NCBI GenBank assembly: GCA_964057225.1 | Contig: OZ059896.1 | Coordinates: 1,798,001-1,862,000 of the forward strand | Direction of reading: 5' to 3' | Origin: Auanema rhodensis | Lineage: Eukaryota > Nematoda > Chromadorea > Rhabditida > Rhabditidae | Length of the DNA stretch: 64,000 nt | Shown here: piece after piece, positions 10,401-24,350 of the stretch | How the letters are laid out: the number at the start of each line of letters is the position of its first letter | Position numbering within the stretch: position 1 is the first letter of the stretch | The notes under the pieces: model-generated | Databases searched by the model: none | Told to the model about the DNA's origin: nothing | The model's input: only the letters and a program-made list of their open reading frames with translations | Program-made: the position numbers and the translations under genes

Positions 10401-13400
10401 CGAGATATCAACTGATATAAGTTCACACTTATATCCTCGATTTTCACCCTGAAGAATTAATTTTTTTGTTGAATAACAATGTCCATCGTCTTGGTCTTGA
10501 AAAAAGGAATCTAAAAACATCTACTTTTTGTGAAATTATTTTGAAATTTTTCGGGAAACTTTTTGTCAAAATGTTTTTGGAAGCAATGTTGAGTGTACAT
10601 GGAAACTCAACATACACTAATGCATCATTTTTCAAACGATCATAACTAATTTTTGTATTGAGCGTTGCTTAATGTAGTATAGTGCATTCGATGCGGATTT
10701 TTAAGCTGCGTCGATCTGTGTTATCAGATTTGCGCTAGCTTAAAAATGCACCGAGATATCAACTGATATAGGTTCACACTTATATCCTCGATTTTCACCG
10801 TGAAGAATTAATTTTTTTGTTGAATGACAATGTCCATCGTCTTTGTCTTGAAAAAAGAAATCTAAAAACATCTACTTTTTGTAAAATTATTTTGAAATTT
10901 TTCGGGAAAATTTTTGTCAAAATGTTTTTGGAAGCAATGTTGAGTGTACATGGAAACTCAACATACACTAATGCATCATTTTTCAAACGATCATAACTAA
11001 TTTTTGTATTGAGCGTTTCTCCATGTAGTATAGTGCATTCGATGCGGATTTTTAAGCTGCGTCGATCTGTGTTATCAGATTTGCGCTAGCTTAAAAATGC
11101 ACCGAGATATCAACTGATATAGGTTCACACTTATATCCTCGATTTTCACCGTGAAGAATTAATTTTTTTGTTGAATGACAATGTCCATCGTCTTTGTCTT
11201 GAAAAAAGAAATCTAAAAACATCTACTTTTTGTAAAATTATTTTGAAATTTTTCGGGAAAATTTTTGTCAAAATGTTTTTGGAAGCAATGTTGTGTGTAC
11301 ATGGAAACTCAACATACACTAATGCATCATTTTTCAAACGATCATAACTAATTTTTGTATTGAGCGTTTCTTAATGTAGTATAGTGCATTCGATGCGGAT
11401 TTCTAAGCTGCGTCGATCTGTGTTATCAGATTTGCGCTAGCTTAAAAATGAACCGAGATCTCAACTGATATAGGTTCACACTTATATCCTCGATTTTCAC
11501 CGTGAAGAATTAATTTTTTTGTTGAATGACAATGTCCATCGTCTTTGTCTTGAAAAAAGGAATCTAAAAACATCTACTTTTTGTAAATTTATTCTGAAAT
11601 TTTTCGGGAAAATGTTTGTCAAAATGTTTTTGGAAGCAATGTTGAGTGTACATGGAAACTCAACATACACTAATGCATCATTTTTCAAACAATCATAACT
11701 AATTTTTGTATTGAGCGTTTCTTAATGTAGTATAGTACATTCGATGCGGATTTTTAAGCTGCGTCGATCTGTGTTATCAGATTTGCGCTAGCTTAAAAAT
11801 GAACCGAGATATCAACTGATATAGGTTCACACTTATATCCTCGATTTTCACCCTGAAGATTTAATTTTTTCGTTGAATAACATTGTCCATCGTCTTTGTC
11901 TTGAAAAAAGGAATCTAAAAACATCTACTTTTTGTGAAATTATTTTGAAATTTTTCGGGAAAATTTTTGTCAAAATGTTTTTGGAAGCATTGTTGAGTGT
12001 ACATGGAAACTCAACATACACTAATGCATCATTTTTCAAACGATCATAACTAATTTTTGTATTGAGCGTTTCTCCATGTAGTATAGTGCATTCGATGCGG
12101 ATTTTTAAGCTGCGTCGATCTGTGTTATCAGATTTGCGCTAGCTTGAAAATGCACCGAGATATCAACTGATATAGGTTCACACTTATATCCTCGATTTTC
12201 ACCGTGAAGAATTAATTTTTTTGTTGAATAACAATGTCCATCGTCTTTGTCTTGAAAAAAGGAATCTAAAAACATCTACTTTTTGTGAAATTATTTTGAA
12301 ATTTTTCGGGAAAATTTTTGTCAAAATGTTTCTGGAAGCAATGTTGAGTGTACATGGAAACTCAACATACACTAATGCATCATTTTTCAAACGATCATAA
12401 CTAATTTTTGTATTGAGTGTTTCCCAATGTAGTATAGTGCATTCGATGTGGATTTTTAAGCTGCGTCGATCTGTGTTATCAGATTTGCGCTAGCTTAAAA
12501 ATGCACCGAGATATCAACTGATATAAGTTCACACTTATATCCTCGATTTTCACCCTGAAGAATTAATTTTTTTGTTGAATAACAATGTCCATCGTCTTTG
12601 TCTTGAAAAAAGGAATCTAAAAACATCTACTTTTTGTGAAATTATTTTGAAATTTTTCGGGAAAATTTTTGTCAAAATGTTTTTGGAAGCAATGTTGAGT
12701 GTACATGGAAACTCAACATACACTAATGCATCATTTTTCAAACGATCATAACTAATTTTTGTATTGAGTGTTTCCCAATGTAGTATAGTGCATTCGATGT
12801 GGATTTTTAAGCTGCGTCGATCTGTGTTATCAGATTTGCGCTAGCTTAAAAATGAACCGAGATATCAACTGATATAGGTTCACACTTATATCCTCGATTT
12901 TCACCCTGAAGAATTAATTTTTTTGTTGAATAACAATGTCCATCGTCTTTGTCTTGAAAAAAGGAATCTAAAAACATCTACTTTCTGTGAAATTATTTTG
13001 AAATTTTTCGGGAAAATTTTTGTCAAAATGTTTTTGGAAGCAATGTTGAGTGTACATGGAAACTCAACATACACTAATGCATCATTTTTCAAACGATCAT
13101 AACTAATTTTTGTATTGAGCGTTTCTCCATGTAGTATAGTGCATTCGATGCGGATTTTTAAGCTGCGTCGATCTGTGTTATCAGATTTGCGCTAGCTTGA
13201 AAATGCACCGAGATATCAACTGATATAGGTTCACACTTATATCCTCGATTTTCACCGTGAAGAATTAATTTTTTTGTTGAATGACAATGTCCATCGTCTT
13301 TGTCTTGAAAAAAGAAATCTAAAAACATCTACTTTTTGTAAAATTATTTTGAAATTTTTCGGGAAAATTTTTGTCAAAATGTTTTTGGAAGCAATGTTGT

Positions 13401-14562
13401 GTGTACATGGAAACTCAACATACACTAATGCATCATTTTTCAAACGATCATAACTAATTTTTGTATTGAGCGTTTCTTAATGTAGTATAGTGCATTCGAT
13501 GCGGATTTTTAAGCTGCGTCGATCTGTGTTATCAGATTTGCGCTAGCTTAAAAATGAACCGAGATCTCAACTGATATAGGTTCACACTTATATCCTCGAT
13601 TTTCACCGTGAAGAATTAATTTTTTTGTTGAATGACAATGTCCATCGTCTTTGTCTTGAAAAAAGGAATCTAAAAACATCTACTTTTTGTAAATTTATTC
13701 TGAAATTTTTCGGGAAAATGTTTGTCAAAATGTTTTTGGAAGCAATGTTGAGTGTACATGGAAACTCAACATACACTAATGCATCATTTTTCAAACAATC
13801 ATAACTAATTTTTGTATTGAGCGTTTCTTAATGTAGTATAGTACATTCGATGCGGATTTTTAAGCTGCGTCGATCTGTGTTATCAGATTTGCGCTAGCTT
13901 AAAAATGAACCGAGATATCAACTGATATAGGTTCACACTTATATCCTCGATTTTCACCCTGAAGATTTAATTTTTTCGTTGAATAACATTGTCCATCGTC
14001 TTTGTCTTGAAAAAAGGAATCTAAAAACATCTACTTTTTGTGAAATTATTTTGAAATTTTTCGGGAAAATTTTTGTCAAAATGTTTTTGGAAGCATTGTT
14101 GAGTGTACATGGAAACTCAACATACACTAATGCATCATTTTTCAAACGATCATAACTAATTTTTGTATTGAGCGTTTCTCCATGTAGTATAGTGCATTCG
14201 ATGCGGATTTTTAAGCTGCGTCGATCTGTGTTATCAGATTTGCGCTAGCTTGAAAATGCACCGAGATATCAACTGATATAGGTTCACACTTATATCCTCG
14301 ATTTTCACCGTGAAGAATTAATTTTTTTGTTGAATAACAATGTCCATCGTCTTTGTCTTGAAAAAAGGAATCTAAAAACATCTACTTTTTGTGAAATTAT
14401 TTTGAAATTTTTCGGGAAAATTTTTGTCAAAATGTTTCTGGAAGCAATGTTGAGTGTACATGGAAACTCAACATACACTAATGCATCATTTTTCAAACGA
14501 TCATAACTAATTTTTGTATTGAGTGTTTCCCAATGTAGTATAGTGCATTCGATGTGGATTTT

Positions 14563-17500
14563 TAAGCTGCGTCGATCTGTGTTATCAGATTTGCGCTAGC
14601 TTAAAAATGCACCGAGATATCAACTGATATAAGTTCACACTTATATCCTCGATTTTCACCCTGAAGAATTAATTTTTTTGTTGAATAACAATGTCCATCG
14701 TCTTTGTCTTGAAAAAAGGAATCTAAAAACATCTACTTTTTGTGAAATTATTTTGAAATTTTTCGGGAAACTTTTTGTCAAAATGTTTTTGGAAGCAATG
14801 TTGAGTGTACATGGAAACTCAACATACACTAATGCATCATTTTTCAAACGATCATAACTAATTTTTGTATTGAGCGTTTCTCAATGTAGTATAGTGCATT
14901 CGATGCGGATTTTTAAGCTGCGTCGATCTGTGTTATCAGATTTGCGCTAGCTTGAAAATGCACCGAGATATCAACTGATATAGGTTCACACTTATATCCT
15001 CGATTTTCACCCTGAAGAATTAATTTTTTTGTTGAATAACAATGTCCATCGTCTTTGTCTTGAAAAAAGGAATCTAAAAACATCTACTTTTTGTGAAATT
15101 ATTTTGAAATTTTTCGGGAAACTTTTTGTCAAAATGTTTTTGGAAGCAATGTTGAGTGTACATGGAAACTCAACATACACTAATGCATCATTTTTCAAAC
15201 GATCATAACTAATTTTTGTATTGAGTGTTTCCCAATGTAGTATAGTGCATTCGATGTGGATTTTTAAGCTGCGTCGATCTGTGTTATCAGATTTGCGCTA
15301 GCTTAAAAATGAACCGAGATATCAACTGATATAGGTTCACACTTATATCCTCGATTTTCACCCTGAAGAATTAATTTTTTTGTTGAATAACAATGTCCAT
15401 CGTCTTTGTCTTGAAAAAAGGAATCTAAAAACATCTACTTTCTGTGAAATTATTTTGAAATTTTTCGGGAAAAGTTTTGTCAAAATGTTTTTGGAAGCAA
15501 TGTTGAGTGTACATGGAAACTCAACATACACTAATGCATCATTTTTCAAACGATCATAACTAATTTTTGTATTGAGCGTTTCTCCGTGTAGTATAGTGCA
15601 TTCGATGCGGATTTTTAAGCTGCGTCGATCTGTGTTATCAGATTTGCGCTAGCTTGAAAATGCACCGAGATATCAACTGATATAGGTTCACACTTATATC
15701 CTCGATTTTCACCGTGAAGATTTAATTTTTTCGTTGAATAACATTGTCCATCGTCTTTGTCTTGAAAAAAGGAATCTAAAAACATCTACTTTTTGTGAAA
15801 TTATTTTGAAATTTTTCGGGAAAATTTTTGTCAAAATGTTTTTGGAAGCATTGTTGAGTGTACATGGAAACTCAACATACACTAATGCATCATTTTTCAA
15901 ACGATCATAACTAATTTTTGTATTGAGCGTTTCTCCATGTAGTATAGTGCATTCGATGCGGATTTTTAAGCTGCGTCGATCTGTGTTATCAGATTTGCGC
16001 TAGCTTGAAAATGCACCGAGATATCAACTGATATAGGTTTACACTTATATCCTCGATTTTCACCGTGAAGAATTAATTTTTTCGTTGAATAACAATGTCC
16101 ATCGTCTTTGTCTTGAAAAAAGGAATCTAAAAACATCTACTTTTTGTAAATTTATTCTGAAATTTTTCGGGAAAATGTTTGTCAAAATGTTTTTGGAAGC
16201 AATGTTGAGTGTACATGGAAACTCAACATACACTAATGCATCATTTTTCAAACAATCATAACTAATTTTTGTATTGAGCGTTTCTTAATGTAGTATAGTA
16301 CATTCGATGCGGATTTTTAAGCTGCGTCGATCTGTGTTATCAGATTTGCGCTAGCTTAAAAATGAACCGAGATATCAACTGATATAGGTTCACACTTATA
16401 TCCTCGATTTTCACCCTGAAGATTTAATTTTTTCGTTGAATAACATTGTCCATCGTCTTTGTCTTGAAAAAAGGAATCTAAAAACATCTACTTTTTGTGA
16501 AATTATTTTGAAATTTTTCGGGAAAATTTTTGTCAAAATGTTTTTGGAAGCATTGTTGAGTGTACATGGAAACTCAACATACACTAATGCATCATTTTTC
16601 AAACGATCATAACTAATTTTTGTATTGAGCGTTGCTTAATGTAGTATAGTGCATTCGATGCGGATTTTTAAGCTGCGTCGATCTGTGTTATCAGATTTGC
16701 GCTACCTTAAAAATACACCGAGATATCAACTGATATAAGTTCACACTTATATCCTCGATTTTCACCCTGAAGAATTAATTTTTTTGTTGAATAACAATGT
16801 CCATCGTCTTTGTCTTGAAAAAAGGAATCTAAAAACATCTACTTTTTGTAAATTTATTCTGAAATTTTTCGGGAAAATGTTTGTCAAAATGTTTTTGGAA
16901 GCAATGTTGAGTGTACATGGAAACTCAACATACACTAATGCATCATTTTTCAAACAATCATAACTAATTTTTGTATTGAGCGTTTCTTAATGTAGTATAG
17001 TACATTCGATGCGGATTTTTAAGCTGCGTCGATCTGTGTTATCAGATTTGCGCTAGCTTAAAAATGAACCGAGATATCAACTGATATAGGTTCACACTTA
17101 TATCCTCGATTTTCACCCTGAAGATTTAATTTTTTCGTTGAATAACATTGTCCATCGTCTTTGTCTTGAAAAAAGGAATCTAAAAACATCTACTTTTTGT
17201 GAAATTATTTTGAAATTTTTCGGGAAAATTTTTGTCAAAATGTTTTTGGAAGCATTGTTGAGTGTACATGGAAACTCAACATACACTAATGCATCATTTT
17301 TCAAACGATCATAACTAATTTTTGTATTAAGCGTTTCTTAATGTAGTATAGTGCATTCGATGTGGATTTTTAAGCTGCGTCGATCTGTGTTATCAGATTT
17401 GCGCTAGCTTAAAAATGCACCGAGATATCAACTGATATAGGTTCACACTTATATCCTCGATTTTCACCGTGAAGAATTAATTTTTTTGTTGAATGACAAT

Positions 17501-20139
17501 GTCCATCGTCTTTGTCTTGAAAAAAGAAATCTAAAAACATCTACTTTTTGTAAAATTATTTTGAAATTTTTCGGGAAAATTTTTGTCAAAATGTTTTTGG
17601 AAGCAATGTTGTGTGTACATGGAAACTCAACATACACTAATGCATCATTTTTCAAACGATCATAACTAATTTTTGTATTGAGCGTTTCTCAATGTAGTAT
17701 AGTGCATTCGATGCGGATTTTTAAGCTGCGTCGATCTGTGTTATCAGATTTGCGCTAGCTTAAAAATGAACCGAGATATCAACTGATATAAGTTCACACT
17801 TATATCCTCGATTTTCACCGTGAAGAATTAATTTTTTTGTTGAATGACAATGTCCATCGTCTTTGTCTTGAAAAAAGGAATCTAAAAACATCTACTTTTT
17901 GTAAATTTATTCTGAAATTTTTCGGGAAAATGTTTGTCAAAATGTTTTTGGAAGCAATGTTGAGTGTACATGGAAACTCAACATACACTAATGCATCATT
18001 TTTCAAACAATCATAACTAATTTTTGTATTGAGCGTTTCTTAATGTAGTATAGTACATTCGATGCGGATTTTTAAGCTGCGTCGATCTGTGTTATCAGAT
18101 TTGCGCTAGCTTAAAAATGAACCGAGATATCAACTGATATAGGTTCACACTTATATCCTCGATTTTCACCCTGAAGATTTAATTTTTTCGTTGAATAACA
18201 TTGTCCATCGTCTTTGTCTTGAAAAAAGGAATCTAAAAACATCTACTTTTTGTGAAATTATTTTGAAATTTTTCGGGAAAATTTTTGTCAAAATGTTTTT
18301 GGAAGCATTGTTGAGTGTACATGGAAACTCAACATACACTAATGCATCATTTTTCAAACGATCATAACTAATTTTTGTATTGAGCGTTTCTCCATGTAGT
18401 ATAGTGCATTCGATGCGGATTTTTAAGCTGCGTCGATCTGTGTTATCAGATTTGCGCTAGCTTAAAAATGCACCGAGATATCAACTGATATAAGTTCACA
18501 CTTATATCCTCGATTTTCACCCTGAAGAATTAATTTTTTTGTTGAATAACAATGTCCATCGTCTTTGTCTTGAAAAAAGGAATCTAAAAACATCTACTTT
18601 TTGTGAAATTATTTTGAAATTTTTCGGGAAAATTTTTGTCAAAATGTTTTTGGAAGCAATGTTGAGTGTACATGGAAACTCAACATACACTAATGCATCA
18701 TTTTTCAAACGATCATAACTAATTTTTGTATTGAGTGTCTCCCAATGTAGTATAGTGCATTCGATGTGGATTTTTAAGCTGCGTCGATCTGTGTTATCAG
18801 ATTTGCGCTAGCTTAAAAATACACCGAGATATCAACTGATATAAGTTCACACTTATATCCTCGATTTTCACCCTGAAGAATTAATTTTTTTTTCGTTGAA
18901 TGACAATGTCCATCGTCTTTGTCTTGAAAAAAGGAATCTAAAAACATCTACTTTTCGTAAATTTATTCTGAAATTTTTCGGGAAAATGTTTGTCAAAATG
19001 TTTTTGGAAGCAATGTTGAGTGTACATGGAAACTCAACATACACTAATGCATCATTTTTCAAACAATCATAACTAATTTTTGTATTGAGCGTTTCTTAAT
19101 GTAGTATAGTACATTCGATGCGGATTTTTAAGCTGCGTCGATCTGTGTTATCAGATTTGCGCTAGCTTGAAAATGCACCGAGATATCAACTGATATAGGT
19201 TCACACTTATATCCTCGATTTTCACCCTGAAGATTTAATTTTATCGTTGAATAACATTGTCCATCGTCTTTGTCTTGAAAAAAGGAATCTAAAAACATCT
19301 ACTTTTTGTGAAATTATTTTGAAATTTTTCGGGAAAATTTTTGTCAAAATGTTTTTGGAAGCATTGTTGAGTGTACATGGAAACTCAACATACACTAATG
19401 CATCATTTTTCAAACGATCATAACTAATTTTTGTATTGAGCGTTTCTCCATGTAGTATAGTGCATTCGATGCGGATTTTTAAGCTGCGTCGATCTGTGTT
19501 ATCAGATTTGCGCTAGCTTGAAAATGCACCGAGATATCAACTGATATAGGTTCACACTTATATCCTCGATTTTCACCGTGAAGAATTAATTTTTTTGTTG
19601 AATAACAATGTCCATCGTCTTTGTCTTGAAAAAAGGAATCTAAAAACATCTACTTTTTGTAAATTTATTCTGAAATTTTTCGGGAAAATGTTTGTCAAAA
19701 TGTTTTTGGAAGCAATGTTGAGTGTACATGGAAACTCAACATACACTAATGCATCATTTTTCAAACAATCATAACTAATTTTTGTATTGAGCGTTTCTTG
19801 ATGTAGTATAGTACATTCGATGCGGATTTTTAAGCTGCGTCGATCTGTGTTATCAGATTTGCGCTAGCTTAAAAATGAACCGAGATATCAACTGATATAG
19901 GTTCACACTTATATCCTCGATTTTCACCCTGAAGATTTAATTTTATCGTTGAATAACATTGTCCATCGTCTTTGTCTTGAAAAAAGGAATCTAAAAACAT
20001 CTACTTTTTGTGAAATTATTTTGAAATTTTTCGGGAAAATTTTTGTCAAAATGTTTTTGGAAGCATTGTTGAGTGTACATGGAAACTCAACATACACTAA
20101 TGCATCATTTTTCAAACGATCATAACTAATTTTTGTATT
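14563..20139. repeat. Mixed zone with alternating monomer pairs and the fifth cassette copy
   Basis: No single long unit spans this stretch. Between about 16060 and 17304, monomers with TTTATTCTGAAA/AAAATGTTTG alternate with GAAGATTTAATTTTTTCG/GCATTGTTGAG monomers at 702 bp, and a similar alternation appears at 18868-20115. The fifth copy of the three-monomer cassette is at about 17464-18367. Near 17.8 kb the combination GCTTAAAAATGAACC with GATATAAG is unusual, suggesting a recombination junction in that monomer. No gene or unique sequence is present. Confidence 0.75.
18868..19221. repeat. 354-bp monomer with expanded T-tract
   Basis: This is the only lengthened monomer in the window. After GAAGAATTAA the T-run is nine bases before CGTTGAATGAC, instead of the usual six T then CG or seven T then G. 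A 3-bp gain by slippage in the T-run fits the sequence. The T-run also carries variants elsewhere (a G-to-T change at about 53286 makes a ten-T run without changing the length). Confidence 0.85.
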
Positions 20140-23100
20140 GAGCGTTTCTCCATGTAGTATAGTGCATTCGATGCGGATTTTTAAGCTGCGTCGATCTGTG
20201 TTATCAGATTTGCGCTAGCTTGAAAATGCACCGAGATATCAACTGATATAGGTTCACACTTATATCCTCGATTTTCACCGTGAAGAATTAATTTTTTTGT
20301 TGAATAACAATGTCCATCGTCTTTGTCTTAAAAAAAGGAATCTAAAAACATCTACTTTTTGTGAAATTATCTTGAAATTTTTCGGGAAAATTTTTGTCAA
20401 AATGTTTCTGGAAGCAATGTTGAGTGTACATGGAAACTCAACATACACTAATGCATCATTTTTCAAACGATCATAACTAATTTTTGTATTGAGCGTTTCT
20501 CCATGTAGTATAGTGCATTCGATGTGGATTTTTAAGCTGCGTCGATCTGTGTTATCAGATTTGCGCTAGCTTGAAAATGCACCGAGATATCAACTGATAT
20601 AGGTTCACACTTATATCCTCGATTTTCACCGTGAAGAATTAATTTTTTCGTTGAATAACAATGTCCATCGTCTTTGTCTTGGAAAAAGGAATCTAAAAAC
20701 ATCTACTTTTTGTAAATTTATTCTGAAATTTTTCGGGAAAATTTTTGTCAAAATGTTTTTGGAAGCAATGTTGAGTGTACATGGAAACTCAACATACACT
20801 AATGCATCATTTTTCAAACGATCATAACTAATTTTTGTATTGAGCGTTGCTTAATGTAGTATAGTGCATTCGATGCGGATTTTTAAGCTGCGTCGATCTG
20901 TGTTATCAGATTTGCGCTAGCTTAAAAATGTACCGAGATATCAACTGATATAAGTTCACACTTATATCCTCGATTTTCACCCTGAAGAATTAATTTTTTT
21001 GTTGAATAACAATGTCCATCGTCTTTGTCTTGAAAAAAGGAATCTAAAAACATCTACTTTTTGTGAAATTATTTTGAAATTTTTCGGGAAAATTTTTGTC
21101 AAAATGTTTTTGGAAGCAATGTTGAGTGTACATGGAAACTCAACATACACTAATGCATCATTTTTCAAACGATCATAACTAATTTTTGTATTAAGTGTTT
21201 CCCAATGTAGTATAGTGCATTCGATGCGGATTTTTAAGCTGCGTCGATCTGTGTTATCAGATTTGCGCTAGCTTAAAAATGAACCGAGATATCAACTGAT
21301 ATAGGTTCACACTTATATCCTCGATTTTCACCCTGAAGATTTAATTTTTTCGTTGAATAACATTGTCCATCGTCTTTGTCTTGAAAAAAGGAATCTAAAA
21401 ACATCTACTTTTTGTGAAATTATTTTGAAATTTTTCGGGAAAATTTTTGTCAAAATGTTTTTGGAAGCATTGTTGAGTGTACATGGAAACTCAACATACA
21501 CTAATGCATCATTTTTCAAACGATCATAACTAATTTTTGTATTGAGTGTTTCCCAATGTAGTATAGTGCATTCGATGTGGATTTTTAAGCTGCGTCGATC
21601 TGTGTTATCAGATTTGCGCTAGCTTAAAAATGCACCGAGATATCAACTGATATAAGTTCACACTTATATCCTCGATTTTCACCCTGAAGAATTAATTTTT
21701 TTGTTGAATAACAATGTCCATCGTCTTTGTCTTGAAAAAAGGAATCTAAAAACATCTACTTTTTGTGAAATTATTTTGAAATTTTTCGGGAAAATTTTTG
21801 TCAAAATGTTTTTGGAAGCAATGTTGAGTGTACATGGAAACTCAACATACACTAATGCATCATTTTTCAAACGATCATAACTAATTTTTGTATTAAGTGT
21901 TTCCCAATGTAGTATAGTGCATTCGATGCGGATTTTTAAGCTGCGTCGATCTGTGTTATCAGATTTGCGCTAGCTTAAAAATGAACCGAGATATCAACTG
22001 ATATAGGTTCACACTTATATCCTCGATTTTCACCCTGAAGATTTAATTTTTTCGTTGAATAACATTGTCCATCGTCTTTGTCTTGAAAAAAGGAATCTAA
22101 AAACATCTACTTTTTGTGAAATTATTTTGAAATTTTTCGGGAAAATTTTTGTCAAAATGTTTTTGGAAGCATTGTTGAGTGTACATGGAAACTCAACATA
22201 CACTAATGCATCATTTTTCAAACGATCATAACTAATTTTTGTAATGAGCGTTTCTCCATGTAGTATAGTGCATTCGATGCGGATTTTTAAGCTGCGTCGA
22301 TCTGTGTTATCAGATTTGCGCTAGCTTGAAAATGCACCGAGATATCAACTGATATAGGTTCACACTTATATCCTCGATTTTCACCGTGAAGAATTAATTT
22401 TTTTGTTGAATAACAATGTCCATCGTCTTTGTCTTGAAAAAAGGAATCTAAAAACATCTACTTTTTGTGAAATTATCTTGAAATTTTTCGGGAAAATTTT
22501 TGTCAAAATGTTTCTGGAAGCAATGTTGAGTGTACATGGAAACTCAACATACACTAATGCATCATTTTTCAAACGATCATAACTAATTTTTGTATTGAGC
22601 GTTTCTCCATGTAGTATAGTGCATTCGATGTGGATTTTTAAGCTGCGTCGATCTGTGTTATCAGATTTGCGCTAGCTTGAAAATGCACCGAGGTATCAAC
22701 TGATATAGGTTCACACTTATATCCTCGATTTTCACCGTGAAGAATTAATTTTTTCGTTGAATAACAATGTCCATCGTCTTTGTCTTGGAAAAAGGAATCT
22801 AAAAACATCTACTTTTTGTAAATTTATTCTGAAATTTTTCGGGAAAATTTTTGTCAAAATGTTTTTGGAAGCAATGTTGAGTGTACATGGAAACTCAACA
22901 TACACTAATGCATCATTTTTCAAACGATCATAACTAATTTTTGTATTGAGCGTTGCTTAATGTAGTATAGTGCATTCGATGTGGATTTTTAAGCTGCGTC
23001 GATCTGTGTTATCAAATTTGCGCTAGCTTAAAAATGTACCGAGATATCAACTGATATAAGTTCACACTTATATCCTCGATTTTCACCCTGAAGAATTAAT

Positions 23101-24350
23101 TTTTTTGTTGAATAACAATGTCCATCGTCTTTGTCTTGAAAAAAGGAATCTAAAAACATCTACTTTTTGTGAAATTATTTTGAAATTTTTCGGGAAAATT
23201 TTTGTCAAAATGTTTTTGGAAGCAATGTTGAGTGTACATGGAAACTCAACATACACTAATGCATCATTTTTCAAACGATCATAACTAATTTTTGTATTAA
23301 GTGTTTCCCAATGTAGTATAGTGCATTCGATGCGGATTTTTAAGCTGCGTCGATCTGTGTTATCAGATTTGCGCTAGCTTAAAAATGAACCGAGATATCA
23401 ACTGATATAGGTTCACACTTATATCCTCGATTTTCACCCTGAAGATTTAATTTTTTCGTTGAATAACATTGTCCATCGTCTTTGTCTTGAAAAAAGGAAT
23501 CTAAAAACATCTACTTTTTGTGAAATTATTTTGAAATTTTTCGGGAAAATTTTTGTCAAAATGTTTTTGGAAGCATTGTTGAGTGTACATGGAAACTCAA
23601 CATACACTAATGCATCATTTTTCAAACGATCATAACTAATTTTTGTATTGAGTGTTTCCCAATGTAGTATAGTGCATTCGATGTGGATTTTTAAGCTGCG
23701 TCGATCTGTGTTATCAGATTTGCGCTAGCTTAAAAATGCACCGAGATATCAACTGATATAAGTTCACACTTATATCCTCGATTTTCACCCTGAAGAATTA
23801 ATTTTTTTGTTGAATAACAATGTCCATCGTCTTTGTCTTGAAAAAAGGAATCTAAAAACATCTACTTTTTGTGAAATTATTTTGAAATTTTTCGGGAAAA
23901 TTTTTGTCAAAATGTTTTTGGAAGCAATGTTGAGTGTACATGGAAACTCAACATACACTAATGCATCATTTTTCAAACGATCATAACTAATTTTTGTATT
24001 AAGTGTTTCCCAATGTAGTATAGTGCATTCGATGCGGATTTTTAAGCTGCGTCGATCTGTGTTATCAGATTTGCGCTAGCTTAAAAATGAACCGAGATAT
24101 CAACTGATATAGGTTCACACTTATATCCTCGATTTTCACCCTGAAGATTTAATTTTTTCGTTGAATAACATTGTCCATCGTCTTTGTCTTGAAAAAAGGA
24201 ATCTAAAAACATCTACTTTTTGTGAAATTATTTTGAAATTTTTCGGGAAAATTTTTGTCAAAATGTTTTTGGAAGCATTGTTGAGTGTACATGGAAACTC
24301 AACATACACTAATGCATCATTTTTCAAACGATCATAACTAATTTTTGTAT
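20140..24350. repeat. Two tandem copies of a 6-monomer (2106 bp) higher-order unit
   Basis: Copies are about 20140-22245 and 22246-24350. Shared private markers are CTTGGAAAAAGG (about 20679, 22785), GCGTTGCTTAATG (about 20845, 22951), AAAAATGTACCGAG (about 20926, 23032), TTATCTTGAAA (about 20368, 22474) and GTTTCTGGAAGC (about 20404, 22510). Small later differences include GTAATGAGCG near 22242, GAGGTATC near 22692 and ATCAAATTTG near 23012. Edges are accurate to about 100 bp. Confidence 0.88.

Larger units (their letters stand above)
4735..14562. repeat. Two tandem copies of a 14-monomer (4914 bp) higher-order unit
   Basis: Copy 1 is about 4735-9648 and copy 2 about 9649-14562. Shared private markers include AAAGGATCATAAC with AAGCTGGGTCG and GCTACCTTAAAAATACACC (near 5370-5490 and 10285-10400), GTCTTGGTCTTG (5575, 10489), GAGATCTCAAC (6541 and 8648; 11455 and 13562), and TACTTTCTGTG (8067, 12981). 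Most monomers match at this shift with no or few differences. The exceptions are two conversion-like patches (5202-5296 against 10116-10210; 7590-7753 against 12504-12667). Copy 2 loses the match near 14515. Edges are approximate. Confidence 0.88.
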
